DNA from: Ruegeria arenilitoris
GTDB taxonomy: Bacteria; Pseudomonadota; Alphaproteobacteria; Rhodobacterales; Rhodobacteraceae
Reading direction: 5' to 3'
NCBI RefSeq assembly: GCF_013032445.1
Contig: NZ_WQCA01000005.1
Span: forward strand, 278,886 to 342,885
DNA: 64,000 nt
The translations under genes and the position numbers were made by a program. This document shows, piece after piece, positions 27,859-37,239 of the stretch. The notes beneath the pieces were generated by a model. The model had not been told where the DNA came from. It searched no databases and was given only the letters and a program-made list of their open reading frames with translations. How positions within the stretch are numbered: position 1 is the stretch's first letter; the number at the start of each line of letters is the position of its first letter.

Positions 27859-28322
27859 GCACCGAAATTGAACGCAAGTTTCTGGTCGCGGACTTGCCGG
27901 ACCTGAGCGGCACGGAAAAAGCCCTTGTGCGTCAGGGGTATCTGACCGCGCCCGACGACTCCACCGAACTGCGTCTGCGTCAGAAAAACGATAAGTATTT
28001 CCTGACCCTGAAGGGCGGCGGCGCATTGGTACGGGTTGAGCGTGAGGCCGAAATCTCGGCCGAACAATTCGACACTTTTTGGCCCGAGACGGACGGTCGC
28101 CGGGTCGAAAAAGAGCGCTTCACCGGACAGTTGCCGGACGGGAGGGTGTTTGAACTGGACGTGTTTCAAGGCGATCTAGCGCCGCTGCGTCTGGTCGAGG
28201 TCGAGTTTCAGACCGAAGCAGAGGCCGAAGCCTATATTCCGCCCGAGTGGTTCGGTGCCGACGTGACGGCGGACAAACGCTATAAAAACAAGACGATGGC
28301 GACCAAAGGTATTCCTGCCTAA
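27855..28322 (+). CDS. CYTH-domain triphosphate tunnel protein
   Basis: This 155-residue stand-alone CYTH protein begins with the ExExK signature (EIERK, residues 4-8). It continues with the charged strands of the tunnel (TELRLRQKN, YFLTLKGGG, VEREAEI, FELDVFQGDLAPLRLVEVEF). Family members hydrolyse inorganic triphosphate or thiamine triphosphate, or make cyclic nucleotides. The ExExK motif and the CHAD neighbour favour a tri- or polyphosphate substrate. ATGA overlap with the ParA gene shows coupling. Its end overlaps the convergent kinase gene by four bases. Confidence 0.88.
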   Translation: MSTEIERKFLVADLPDLSGTEKALVRQGYLTAPDDSTELRLRQKNDKYFLTLKGGGALVRVEREAEISAEQFDTFWPETDGRRVEKERFTGQLPDGRVFELDVFQGDLAPLRLVEVEFQTEAEAEAYIPPEWFGADVTADKRYKNKTMATKGIPA

Positions 28323-29689
28323 GGTTTGCGCGCCAGTTTGATCACCACCTCAAGCCCCGGATCGCAGTTATGCGCCTCAAACGTGCCGCCGTGCATTCGG
28401 GATATTGCGGCAACGAGGGCCAGTCCCAGGCCGGCATTGCGCTCGGTCCGGGCCGGGTCGAGGGTCACAAACGGCATCTGCAGGCGCGGCAGGTCCTCTT
28501 GAGGTACGCCCGGTCCCCGGTCACGGACGCTGAGGCTGGTATAGGGGCCGTCCTCGGACAGGTTGATCGTGACCGCTGTGTCTGGCGGGGCATAACGCAT
28601 TGCGTTTTCCAGCAGGTTCGACAGTGCCTGAGACAATAGCGGCCGGTGCCCGGGGATAGAGCCAGCGCTGCCGGTGACTTCCAGCCGGATGCCCTGATCG
28701 TCGGCAACAGGATCGTACAGCTCTGCCACGTCTGCCACCAGTTGTTGCAGGTCTACTGGCTCGAACTGTTCGCGGCCAACACCGGCCTCGGCGCGTGAGA
28801 TTTCGGTCAGTTGGCCCAACACGCGCAACACGTGGTCGATCTCAGAACTCGCCCGTGCAACGTCGATTTCGCGCTCCTGATCCGTCTTGCCCGGGTCAGA
28901 CAGCGCCTCGACCCGCTGTTTCAAGCGCGACAGGGGGGAACGCAGGTCATGCGCAATCGAATTCGACGTGGTACGCAGATTGCTGACCAACTCTTCGATC
29001 TTGTCCAGCATGGTGTTAAGCGTACCGGCCACTTGATCGAACTCATCCCCGGTCCCGCGCAAGGGCATTCGGCGGGACAGATCACCCGAGACAATGTTTT
29101 CGGCGGTGCTGGCAATATCAGACAGACGGGAAAAGACCAGGCGGGTAAACAGCCAGCCGGTCAATACGCTCAGCGCCAGTGCAATCGCCAGCGCGATGCC
29201 GACCGATCGCAGCAGCACCCGATCAAACTGCTGTCGGGCCAAAGCATCGCGCCCGACCAGCAGGCGCTCGCCGCCCGGCAGGCGAATCGAGGCCGCCGAG
29301 ATGGGCACCAGTTGGTCATTGTCGGCGCGCCGCAGTTCAAGATCGACCCAACCACTGCCGGCCGTGATCCCCTCGGGCCATTGTTTGAGGTTGCCCGCCA
29401 GTTTGGCACCGAAGCGATCCGTCAACAGATACAATGCGTCCCGCTCCGACGCGGTAGGGATGCGCCGTTCGATGGCTGTCATGAGTCCGATCAGACCGCG
29501 ACGTTCATATTCATCTGCCAGCCCGGTCAGTTCCGCCGACACGACCGAACGAGTTTCGCCTTCAATGCTTCGGTTCGCGGTGACATAGACAAGAGCCAAT
29601 ACTGTGGCTGTCAGCAAAGTGCTGAGAACCATGCTGGCTAATACAAGACGTGTGCGTGAATTATTGAAGGAAAGCCGCAGGTTATCCAT
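28319..29689 (-). CDS. Two-component sensor histidine kinase
   Basis: This 456-residue membrane kinase has a first transmembrane helix (about residues 14-38), a periplasmic domain to about 155 and a second helix (about 160-185). A HAMP linker and a HisKA helix with the phospho-acceptor in SIAHDLRSPL (His247) follow. The ATPase domain has an N box (LLENAMRYAP), DRGPGVP and GLGLALV. It overlaps the response regulator gene by 8 bases and pairs with it. Proximity to a DegP-like protease gene suggests an envelope stress sensor, by analogy with CpxRA; the signal is unknown. Confidence 0.9.
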   Translation of the reverse strand: MDNLRLSFNNSRTRLVLASMVLSTLLTATVLALVYVTANRSIEGETRSVVSAELTGLADEYERRGLIGLMTAIERRIPTASERDALYLLTDRFGAKLAGNLKQWPEGITAGSGWVDLELRRADNDQLVPISAASIRLPGGERLLVGRDALARQQFDRVLLRSVGIALAIALALSVLTGWLFTRLVFSRLSDIASTAENIVSGDLSRRMPLRGTGDEFDQVAGTLNTMLDKIEELVSNLRTTSNSIAHDLRSPLSRLKQRVEALSDPGKTDQEREIDVARASSEIDHVLRVLGQLTEISRAEAGVGREQFEPVDLQQLVADVAELYDPVADDQGIRLEVTGSAGSIPGHRPLLSQALSNLLENAMRYAPPDTAVTINLSEDGPYTSLSVRDRGPGVPQEDLPRLQMPFVTLDPARTERNAGLGLALVAAISRMHGGTFEAHNCDPGLEVVIKLARKP

Positions 29690-30362
29690 CAGATATCATG
29701 TACCCGGCACCCCGGACGGTTTCGATCAATGGTGGCTCACCACCTTCGTCCAACTGACGCCGCAGCTTGGAGATATGGACGTCGACCACATTGGTATTCG
29801 GGTCGAAATGATAATCCCAAACGCCTTCCAGCAACATGGTGCGCGACACGACGCGGTTCTTCCGACGCAGGAAGAATTCGAGGATCTGAAATTCGCGCGG
29901 GGTCAGAGTGATCTCACGCCCATTGCGCGAGACCTTGCGTGTCAGCAGGTCCATTTCAAGGTCGCGGCAGGTCAGTGTGGGGCTTTCCTCAGCCTCTTGT
30001 GGACGACGCAGCAGGGCCTCAATCCTGGCATGCAACTCCTGGAACGAAAACGGTTTGACCAGATAGTCATCGGCACCGGCGCGCAGCCCTTTGACACGCT
30101 CGTCCACAGCGCTCATGGCGGTCAGCATCAGAACCGGCGTTTTCACGCCCGCCGCGCGCATTGACTTGATTAAAGACAGGCCGTCCAACCCGGGCAACAT
30201 TCGGTCAAGAACGACCGCATCGAACCCACCGTCTGTGGCATGATAAAGACCTTCACGGCCATCTTCAGCTGCCTCGACAACGTAACCTTCTTCGCCAAAT
30301 CCCTTGGCGATGAAATCCCGGGTGTCTTCGTCATCTTCGACGACCAACAGGCGACGGCTCAT
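29682..30362 (-). CDS. OmpR-family response regulator
   Basis: This 226-residue protein has a receiver domain with acidic residues Asp10 and Asp11, the phosphorylation site Asp53 in VVLDRMLPG, and a lysine in YLVKPFSFQEL. An OmpR-type winged helix follows (REITLTPREFQILEFFLRR, NVVDVHISKLRRQLDEG). It is the partner of the adjacent kinase. The DegP-like protease gene lies upstream on the same strand, separated by a hairpin at 30432-30461. Confidence 0.93.
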   Translation of the reverse strand: MSRRLLVVEDDEDTRDFIAKGFGEEGYVVEAAEDGREGLYHATDGGFDAVVLDRMLPGLDGLSLIKSMRAAGVKTPVLMLTAMSAVDERVKGLRAGADDYLVKPFSFQELHARIEALLRRPQEAEESPTLTCRDLEMDLLTRKVSRNGREITLTPREFQILEFFLRRKNRVVSRTMLLEGVWDYHFDPNTNVVDVHISKLRRQLDEGGEPPLIETVRGAGYMISDG

Positions 30363-30431
30363 GATCCGAATTCCTTTCTACTGGAAGTAAAGCACAGTTT
30401 TCGGGCAAAGCACATGGTTTTGCTAAATAAT

Positions 30432-30461
30432 CTGCCGGGTGCGTTGCTGCGCACCCGGCAG
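30432..30461 (-). terminator. Perfect 12-bp hairpin between degP-like gene and the two-component pair
   Basis: CTGCCGGGTGCG (30432-30443) pairs perfectly with 30450-30461 around a 6-base loop. On the minus strand it is followed by ATTATTTAG, a weak U-tract, so it may attenuate rather than fully stop transcription from the protease gene. Confidence 0.65.
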
Positions 30462-30544
30462 TCCCGGCGGTTTGCGGACAATTCAAACCCACCGAGGAGG
30501 CGCCCGCCAGATTTCCCCATCAAGTGGCGCGCGCAGGTGACCTA

Positions 30545-31981
30545 TCAGGCGATTTCCACCGCCACGAAGATCTGGTTTCCACCGCGATTGATCAGCACAA
30601 GCGCGGGATCGGTCTTTTCGCTATCCAGCGCGGCTTTCAACGCGTCCGGAGTCGCGGTTTCCTGACCGCCCAGCTTCACGATCACATCACCACGCTGCAG
30701 GCCGGCCTTGGCCGCCGGGCTGTCGGGCTTCAGGTCGGTGACGATTACGCCATCGACTTTTTCACCCACGCCCATCTCGGCACGGTTGGTGTCGTTCAGT
30801 GGGGCCACGGTAACGCCTAACGCGGTACCCGAAACGGTTTCGTCCAGAGATTTGTCGATCTCGGCTGAAGCGCTTTGATGCTGACCGATGGTCAGCTCAA
30901 TCTGCTGCTCTGTGCCATCGCGCAGAACGGTCAGAACGCTGTTGCTGCCAACCTTGGTGGTGCCGACAAGGATCGGCAGATCGCTGCTGGAATCGACGGT
31001 CTCGTCGTTGAAAGTCAGGATGACATCACCCTGTTTCAGCACACCATCGGCCGGGCTGCCATCGACGACGTCTGCGACAAGCGCGCCGTTCGAGGCATCA
31101 ATACCTATGGCTGCGGCGATCTCGGGGCTGACATTCTGGATCGACACACCCAGCCAGCCGCGACTGACCTGACCGTCATCGCGCAGATCGGCAGCGATGT
31201 GTTCCACAATGTTCGACGTGACCGCGAAACCCAGACCCACGGACCCGCCGGTGGGCGAATAAATGGCCGAGTTCACGCCAACCACTTCGCCTTCCATGTT
31301 GAACAGAGGGCCACCGGAGTTACCCTTGTTGATCGCCGCATCGGTTTGAATGAATTCAGCGTAGGGCCCGGCTGAGATGTTACGGCCCTTGGCCGACACG
31401 ATCCCGGTGGTCACGGTTGAGTGCAGCCCGAACGGGTTGCCAATGGCCACAACGTCTTCGCCCACACGGATCACATCGCTGTCACCCAACTCGACGGCTT
31501 GCAGGGACTCACCTGCGTCGATCTTGAGAACGGCGATATCTGTCAGCGGGTCGGTGCCGATGACTTCGGCCTCGAACGTGCGATCATCTGACATGCGCAC
31601 TGTTACGGACTCGGCATTATCGACGACATGATGGTTGGTGACGATATATCCGGCCTCATCGAGTACAAATCCCGATCCTAGACCCTGTGCCGGACCACGC
31701 TGCGGAGCATCGAAGCCTTCGGGCGCACCAAAGCGTTTGAAGAACTCTCCAAATGGGTGCTGATCAAAATCAAAGTCTTGTCCCTGCGCCGGGATTGGTG
31801 CCGTGCCTTGCTCTGCGATGATCGTGACGACCGAAGGCGATACGCTCTCGACAAGATCGGCCAAAGCTTCGTCCGCCATTGAGGGCAGGGCGGTGGTTGC
31901 CAGCATTGCGGCACTTAACGCGCCAGCGCCGACCCAACTGGCTGTCCCAGGCAAAAGAAGAGAGGTTTTGCGGATGCTCAT
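30545..31981 (-). CDS. DegP/HtrA-family periplasmic serine protease
   Basis: This 478-residue protein has a signal peptide ending near LPSMADEA. A trypsin-like domain follows with the triad His118 (TNHHVVD), Asp148 (LTDIAVLK) and Ser222 (GNSGGP). Two PDZ domains complete it (about residues 275-365 and 390-475). The DegP family degrades or refolds damaged envelope proteins. The long linker near residues 60-100 (rich in Q, F, D and G) matches the LA loop of oligomeric DegP. It is followed on the same strand by a two-component system, an arrangement seen in other alphaproteobacteria. Confidence 0.92.
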   Translation of the reverse strand: MSIRKTSLLLPGTASWVGAGALSAAMLATTALPSMADEALADLVESVSPSVVTIIAEQGTAPIPAQGQDFDFDQHPFGEFFKRFGAPEGFDAPQRGPAQGLGSGFVLDEAGYIVTNHHVVDNAESVTVRMSDDRTFEAEVIGTDPLTDIAVLKIDAGESLQAVELGDSDVIRVGEDVVAIGNPFGLHSTVTTGIVSAKGRNISAGPYAEFIQTDAAINKGNSGGPLFNMEGEVVGVNSAIYSPTGGSVGLGFAVTSNIVEHIAADLRDDGQVSRGWLGVSIQNVSPEIAAAIGIDASNGALVADVVDGSPADGVLKQGDVILTFNDETVDSSSDLPILVGTTKVGSNSVLTVLRDGTEQQIELTIGQHQSASAEIDKSLDETVSGTALGVTVAPLNDTNRAEMGVGEKVDGVIVTDLKPDSPAAKAGLQRGDVIVKLGGQETATPDALKAALDSEKTDPALVLINRGGNQIFVAVEIA

Positions 31982-32734
31982 TTGTGTCTCCTGTTTATAT
32001 CACGCGGTTGCGGCCGCGCGTTGGAACAGGAAATGCGCGCTCAGTCTGTGTGTTTCCTGACCGAAACGTTAAGAAATCTTAATTTCGCCACAAACAGACT
32101 GTTCTATTCCGCCAACCAGACAGCGGAGATCGGAGAAATTACGCGAATCGATGACCGCGAATCGGTGGATTGTTGCCGGTCCGGGTGTCAAACCGCGAAA
32201 AGGGTTGAATTGAATCAAATTTGTTAACAAAGCACCCTCCCTTTTCTCTGGTATTTTTGCAATCCCCTTTGGGTTGTGGTGATCTTGCGGCACTTGTGAA
32301 ATTTTCAGGAACAACCAATAGCAAAATAGCCTGATGACTTAATAAGTTTGCACTTAATGATGGATGACCCAACGTCAATCAAAAGCAAAGTTCTCCCATG
32401 GGTTGATCGTCGCTTCTGAAATGTTGCGCAAAAACCATTCTGAGACGCGCAAAATTAACCGTTCTTTCCAATTTTACATTGTTTGAACGCCTCGGATCGG
32501 TGACGATGAAGGTGCCCAAGCGAGGGGGAGCCGAAGGCACTAGGGGGTGCTTAAGGCTTGTCACAGTCACTGGAAGCGCTGAGCGGCATGTTAACGAGGG
32601 GGTCTTGTTTAGGTTCTGCGGCGGAATCGCCAGGATGTCTTTAGGCATCATTGGCCGTGTTTCCGGGATTGATGAAAAGTGGTAGTCCTGTTTTGGGTAC
32701 CGGCCCGGTCGATTTCGACCGGGCCGCGTTACTT
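31982..32734. other. 753-bp intergenic region upstream of the protease gene
   Basis: No protein gene is supported here. The protease-proximal end holds the palindrome TTAAGAAATCTTAA (32069-32082) about 88 bases before the protease start, a possible regulator site. The distal part, on the plus strand, contains a possible structured RNA (32529-32558) and ends in a strong hairpin (32702-32725). Confidence 0.6.
32702..32725. terminator. Perfect 10-bp hairpin next to mocA-like gene end
   Basis: GGCCCGGTCG (32702-32711) pairs perfectly with 32716-32725 around ATTT. It lies 9 bases beyond the stop of the minus-strand MocA-like gene. On the plus strand it is followed by GCGTTACTTTTAG, so it could also end a plus-strand RNA. 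Confidence 0.7.
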
Positions 32735-33334
32735 TTAGGTGCCGCGTTTTGCGCGCCACGCTGCCCAATCCTCTGGTGTATCCAAGTCCAATAGGGCGTT
32801 TTGTCCAGGTAGGGCATGCAGATGCACGTTGCCAGCGTGGGCGCGCACCACGGATTGCGCACCTGCATCGCCTGTCAATTTCCTGAGGTGTTGAAACAAG
32901 CTTTGGTCAAACACGACCGGGTGACCGGGTTTGCCGTTGGCAGTTGATCCGCGCCAGATCAGATTGTCCGGATGGGCTTTTACGGATGCAAGAACGGCAA
33001 TTAAATCCTCAGAAGTAATGTCAGGCAGGTCCGCCAGTAAGACCATTGCCGCTGGCGCATCTGTTGACACGTGTGAGAGCGCACCACGCAGGCTGGCATT
33101 CATACCCTCATCAGCATCCGGGATTTCAACCTTGACCACGCCCAGACTTTCCAAAGCGTCATGCCTTGGATGCGGCGCAGAAGGTAACGCAACGATCACA
33201 GGTGCCGCGCGTTGGGCGGTCCGTGCAGCGCGGCGCAACAATGGTTCGCCGTCGATAATCTGCATAAGCTTGTCTTGCTGACCCATGCGGCTGGATAGGC
33301 CGGCGGCCAGAAGAAGAATTGGTATGTCCGTCAT
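32735..33334 (-). CDS. MocA/MobA-type nucleotidyltransferase
   Basis: This 199-residue protein has the NTP-transferase start LLLAAGLSSRMGQQDKLM, an ADLPD metal-binding motif and GKPGHPVVF. This is the layout of MocA, which adds CMP to molybdopterin-Mo for xanthine-dehydrogenase-type enzymes. No molybdoenzyme gene is present in the window. The ATG at 33334 is chosen at the beginning of the homology, although its ribosome site is weak. It lies 31 bases downstream of the FAD/GcvT dehydrogenase gene and may be cotranscribed. Confidence 0.82.
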   Translation of the reverse strand: MTDIPILLLAAGLSSRMGQQDKLMQIIDGEPLLRRAARTAQRAAPVIVALPSAPHPRHDALESLGVVKVEIPDADEGMNASLRGALSHVSTDAPAAMVLLADLPDITSEDLIAVLASVKAHPDNLIWRGSTANGKPGHPVVFDQSLFQHLRKLTGDAGAQSVVRAHAGNVHLHALPGQNALLDLDTPEDWAAWRAKRGT

Positions 33335-33365
33335 GCCCGAACCATGCCGCCGTTGAGCAGCCGTG

Positions 33366-35783
33366 TCATCCCCGCATGCGTGCTCCATCTGCATCAAAGA
33401 GTGGTATTGTGATCACGCGTGCTTTGCGTAAGTGGCCCAGGATTTCAATTTCGACTTCCAGACCGTCCGTGGTCCGATCTGCGGGCAAGAACCCGATTGC
33501 AACAGACTTTTGCGCATAGTGTGAGTACCCGCCAGAAGTGCAGAAACCCACAACTTCACCGTCCATCCAGATCGGTTCATATGCGTTCACATCGGCGTCG
33601 TCCGCTTCGACCGCGAAAGCTACAAGTTTGCGTGCTGGCCCCTGGACGCGCTCCTTTTCGGCAGCGGACCGACCGATGAAATCAGCAGGTTTCGAGAACG
33701 CAATGAAACGGTCCAGCCCTGTTTCGGCAGCGGTATAATCGGGCGAGAATTCCCGCATCCATGAGCCAAAGAATTTGTCCAGTCGCAAGCTCATCATCGC
33801 GCGCATTCCAAAGGGTACAATGTCATGCGGCTGACCGGCCCGCCACAATGTCCACCACAGCTGTCTCTGCGCCATCGGATCGCAATAGATCTCATATCCC
33901 AGGTCGCCGGTATAACTGACGCGTTGCACGATGCAGTCGGTCATGCCAACCGTCATCTGTCGCACGTCGAGGAACCTCAGGTTCGAGATATCATCGCGGG
34001 TACACGCGGCGAGTACGTCCGCTGCTTTCGGGCCAGCGATCTGAAACCCGTTCAGACGGTCGCTGACGTTATCAATGGTCACGCCGTCTTGCTGATTTTG
34101 CAGGAACCAGCGCATGTGAAAGGCCTGAGAGCCGTAGGAGGCGGTCAGCTGGAATTCGGTCTCACTCAGGCAGGAGACGGTGAAATCCCCGATCAGCTTG
34201 CCTTTGTGGGACAGCATAGGGGTCAGCGAAAGGCGCCCTGGTTGAGGGATGCGCCCGGCCATGATCCGGTCGAGCCACGCGCGGGCAGAGGCACCGGTGA
34301 TACGGTACTTGCCGAAATTGTGGACCTCGTTGATGCCGACGGCGTTGCGAACGGCGCGGACCTCGCGACCGGTTGCCGCGAAGGCGTCAGAGCGTCGGAA
34401 CGAAGGCGTTTCATAGCCCGGCTCATCGTCTTGGGCGAAATAGTTCGGCACCTCCAACCCATATTGCTGTCCCCAGACCGCCCCCAGATCGCTAAAGATG
34501 TCGTACATCGGTGTCGTGCGGTTCGGGCGGGCAGCGGGCAGTTCCTCGTTCGGGTAGGCGACGCTGAACCGTTTTTGATAGTTCTCGATCACCTTGGGGC
34601 GGGTGTAGCCGGGGCTAATCCAGTCGCCGAACCGGGCTACGTCCATTGCGAAGACATCGCGTTCGGGCTCCCCTTCGATCATCCATTGCGCCAGTGTCAG
34701 GCCAACGCCGCCACCCTGGCTGAACCCGGCCATCACACCGCAGGCCGACCAATAGTTGCGAATCCCCGGTACCGGCCCGACCAGAGGGTTGCCGTCCGGT
34801 GCAAAGGTGAACGGCCCATGGATTACCGATTTCACACCGGCCTCGGCTAAAACGGGAAAGCGTCTGTAGGCGAACTCGATACTGTCGGTGATCTTGTCAT
34901 AATCGTCGGGCAGCAGCTCGTGTCCGAAATCCCAGGGTGTTCCGTCGACAGCCCACGGTTTGCAGGGCTGTTCGTAAAACCCGATGCACAGGCCACGTCC
35001 TTCCTGTCGCAGATAACTTTCCCCGGCAGGGTCCATCACATGCGGGTGCTCGCCACCAGCGTCGATGATCGACTCGATCTGAGGGATCGAGTCCGTGACC
35101 AGATACTGATGTTCCATCGGGTGCAGCGGGAAATAGATGCCTGCCATCGCACCGACTTCTCGCGCCCAAAGACCGCCTGCGTTGACCAAATGTTCGGCGT
35201 GAATGGTGCCCTTGTCGGTGACCACGTCCCAGGTACCATCGGGGCGCTGGTTGGTCTCGCGCACCATGCAGTGGGTTTCGATTGTTGCGCCGCCCAAACG
35301 GGCCGCCTTGGCATAGGCATGGGTGGTGCCCGAAGGATCAAGATGCCCGTCCAGCGGATCGTAAAGCGCGCCGATGATGCCGTCGGTATTGGTGATCGGA
35401 GCGATCTTCTTGATCTCCTCTGGCCCGACGATCTCGGTCTCCAACCCCATGAACCGGTGCTTAGCGCGTTCGGCCAGCAGCATGTCGAACCGGTCCTGAT
35501 TGTCGGCCAGAGTCACGCCGCCCACATGATGCAGACCGCAGGACATGCCGGTGATCTCTTCTAGTTCTTTGTACAGGCGGATGGTATAGCCCTGCAGCGC
35601 GGCCATGTTGGTGTCACCATTGAGGGTGTGGAACCCTCCGGCCGCGTGCCAGGTGGACCCGCTGGTCAGTTCCGATCGTTCCAGCAGCATGACATCGGAC
35701 CAGCCCAGCTTTGTCAGGTGGTAGAGCACCGAACACCCGACAACACCGCCCCCAATGACGGCTACCTGAGTTGTGGTCTTCAT
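33366..35783 (-). CDS. FAD-dependent dimethylglycine/sarcosine dehydrogenase-like protein with GcvT domain
   Basis: This 805-residue two-part enzyme has an N-terminal DAO FAD domain (VAVIGGGVVGCSVLYHL, GSTWHAAGG with the flavin-linking region). An FAO_M linker and a C-terminal GcvT aminomethyltransferase domain follow (RYRITGASARAWLDR-like segment, GDLGYEIY, with the final beta domain after FIGRSAA). Such proteins remove methyl groups from dimethylglycine, sarcosine or related amines and pass them to tetrahydrofolate. The substrate is not fixed by the sequence. The start at 35783 has GGGAGG seven bases upstream. The BCCT transporter elsewhere in the window would fit betaine breakdown, but they are not linked. 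Confidence 0.87.
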   Translation of the reverse strand: MKTTTQVAVIGGGVVGCSVLYHLTKLGWSDVMLLERSELTSGSTWHAAGGFHTLNGDTNMAALQGYTIRLYKELEEITGMSCGLHHVGGVTLADNQDRFDMLLAERAKHRFMGLETEIVGPEEIKKIAPITNTDGIIGALYDPLDGHLDPSGTTHAYAKAARLGGATIETHCMVRETNQRPDGTWDVVTDKGTIHAEHLVNAGGLWAREVGAMAGIYFPLHPMEHQYLVTDSIPQIESIIDAGGEHPHVMDPAGESYLRQEGRGLCIGFYEQPCKPWAVDGTPWDFGHELLPDDYDKITDSIEFAYRRFPVLAEAGVKSVIHGPFTFAPDGNPLVGPVPGIRNYWSACGVMAGFSQGGGVGLTLAQWMIEGEPERDVFAMDVARFGDWISPGYTRPKVIENYQKRFSVAYPNEELPAARPNRTTPMYDIFSDLGAVWGQQYGLEVPNYFAQDDEPGYETPSFRRSDAFAATGREVRAVRNAVGINEVHNFGKYRITGASARAWLDRIMAGRIPQPGRLSLTPMLSHKGKLIGDFTVSCLSETEFQLTASYGSQAFHMRWFLQNQQDGVTIDNVSDRLNGFQIAGPKAADVLAACTRDDISNLRFLDVRQMTVGMTDCIVQRVSYTGDLGYEIYCDPMAQRQLWWTLWRAGQPHDIVPFGMRAMMSLRLDKFFGSWMREFSPDYTAAETGLDRFIAFSKPADFIGRSAAEKERVQGPARKLVAFAVEADDADVNAYEPIWMDGEVVGFCTSGGYSHYAQKSVAIGFLPADRTTDGLEVEIEILGHLRKARVITIPLFDADGARMRG

Positions 35784-35868
35784 GTCGCTGCCTCCCATGC
35801 GTTTGGGTCAAAGACTGCAGGTGCGCGGCAGGGCGGGCTGTTCCATTCACGACATCGCTTGTCGCGGA

Positions 35869-37176
35869 TCAAAGCGGGCGGATTTTCAGTTCGGTAATCC
35901 GGTTGCCTTCGCGTGCAGTGACTTCGAAACGGAACCCGTGGAACGAGAACACCTGTCCGGTCACCGGGATCATTTGCGCCTCGTGAATGACGAGACCTGC
36001 GATTGTGTTGGCCTCTTCATCCGGCAGCGACCAGTCCATCGCCCGATTGGCATCGCGGATGGTCATCGCGCCCTCGACCAGAAACTGCCCGTCCTCGGTT
36101 CGGGTCACAGGAACGTCTTCTTCGATATCGAACTCGTCGGCAATCTCGCCCACGATCTCTTCGAGAATATCCTCCAGCGTGATCAGGCCGCGCAGCGAGC
36201 CATATTCATCCACCACCAGCGCAAAGTGGCTGTGCATCCGAAGAAACTCGCGCATCTGGTCATCCAGCGTGGTGGTTTCAGGCACAAAGTAGGGGGCGTT
36301 GGCCACTTTCGAGATATCGAAGGATTTTAGCCGGTCGCTGTCTTCCTCACTGGCGCCCGCGTGTGCGTACATGGCGCGAAACAGGTCCTTAGCGTGCACT
36401 ACGCCTACGATGTTTTCCTGTTCATCCCGGAACACGGGCAGGCGGGTGTGCGGGCTTTTCAGACATTGCTGCAGGATGGCCTCGGGCGCGTCGTCAGCAT
36501 CGATCATCTCGATGTTCGAGCGGTGCAACATGATCTCTTCCACCGTGCGGTCGCCCAGATCAAGCGCACCCAGAATACGATCGCGGTCTTCCTTTTCGAC
36601 CACGCCCTCCGAGTGGCCCAGATGCAGCGCACCGGCGATTTCCTCACGCACAGCGAGAATGTTGCTGTCAGGGTCGATCTGCACGCCGAACAGGCGCAGA
36701 ACCCCGCGCACCAACAGGCGCACCGCAGCAACCATGGGCGAGAAAACCGTCACCACAACACTGATAATCGGCGCGACGGCAGCGGCCGCTTTTTCCGCGT
36801 TGGTGATGGCATAGGTTTTCGGCAGAACCTCGGCAAAGATCAAAACCAACAGGGTCATCACCAGCGTCGCTAGCGCCACACCGCTTTCGCCGAAGAGGCG
36901 TGTGAACAACGCCGTCGCCAGCGAGGCCGCGAGGATGTTCACGAGGTTGTTGCCCAGCAGGACCGAGCCGATCAGCCGTTCATTGTCATCGGTGATATCC
37001 AGCGCCTTTTGTGCCCCGCGCGAGCCCTTGTCGGCCTGCGCCCGCAACTTGCCGCGTGACGAGGCGGTCAGTGCCGTTTCAGAACCCGAGAAAAAGCCCG
37101 ACAGTACAAGCAAAAGCAGAATGGCGCCTGTGGTAAACCAGAATGCGCCGTCGATCAGAGAAGAAGAGGGTTCCAT
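35869..37176 (-). CDS. CNNM/CorC-type transporter with DUF21, CBS pair and CorC domain
   Basis: This 435-residue membrane protein has an N-terminal DUF21 domain with three to four helices (LSGFFSGSETALTAS at the start). A tandem CBS pair lies at about residues 205-330 (MLHRSNIEMIDADD, TLDDQMREFLRMHSHFALVVDEYG). A C-terminal transporter-associated CorC/HlyC domain (ANTIAGLVIHE, FEVTAREGNRI) closes it. Homologues handle magnesium or cobalt export. It lies downstream of xerD on the same strand, 63 bases away. Confidence 0.9.
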   Translation of the reverse strand: MEPSSSLIDGAFWFTTGAILLLLVLSGFFSGSETALTASSRGKLRAQADKGSRGAQKALDITDDNERLIGSVLLGNNLVNILAASLATALFTRLFGESGVALATLVMTLLVLIFAEVLPKTYAITNAEKAAAAVAPIISVVVTVFSPMVAAVRLLVRGVLRLFGVQIDPDSNILAVREEIAGALHLGHSEGVVEKEDRDRILGALDLGDRTVEEIMLHRSNIEMIDADDAPEAILQQCLKSPHTRLPVFRDEQENIVGVVHAKDLFRAMYAHAGASEEDSDRLKSFDISKVANAPYFVPETTTLDDQMREFLRMHSHFALVVDEYGSLRGLITLEDILEEIVGEIADEFDIEEDVPVTRTEDGQFLVEGAMTIRDANRAMDWSLPDEEANTIAGLVIHEAQMIPVTGQVFSFHGFRFEVTAREGNRITELKIRPL

Positions 37177-37239
37177 CGGTCCTTGGTTATTGGTGTTGCT
37201 GCATCCGTTATGGGGGTGCGACCCCTGCTGATCAAGGGG

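Noticed and set aside
32479..32685. 68-codon plus-strand frame upstream of the mocA-like gene
   Set aside because: It has no family match and it covers a segment that looks more like structured RNA.
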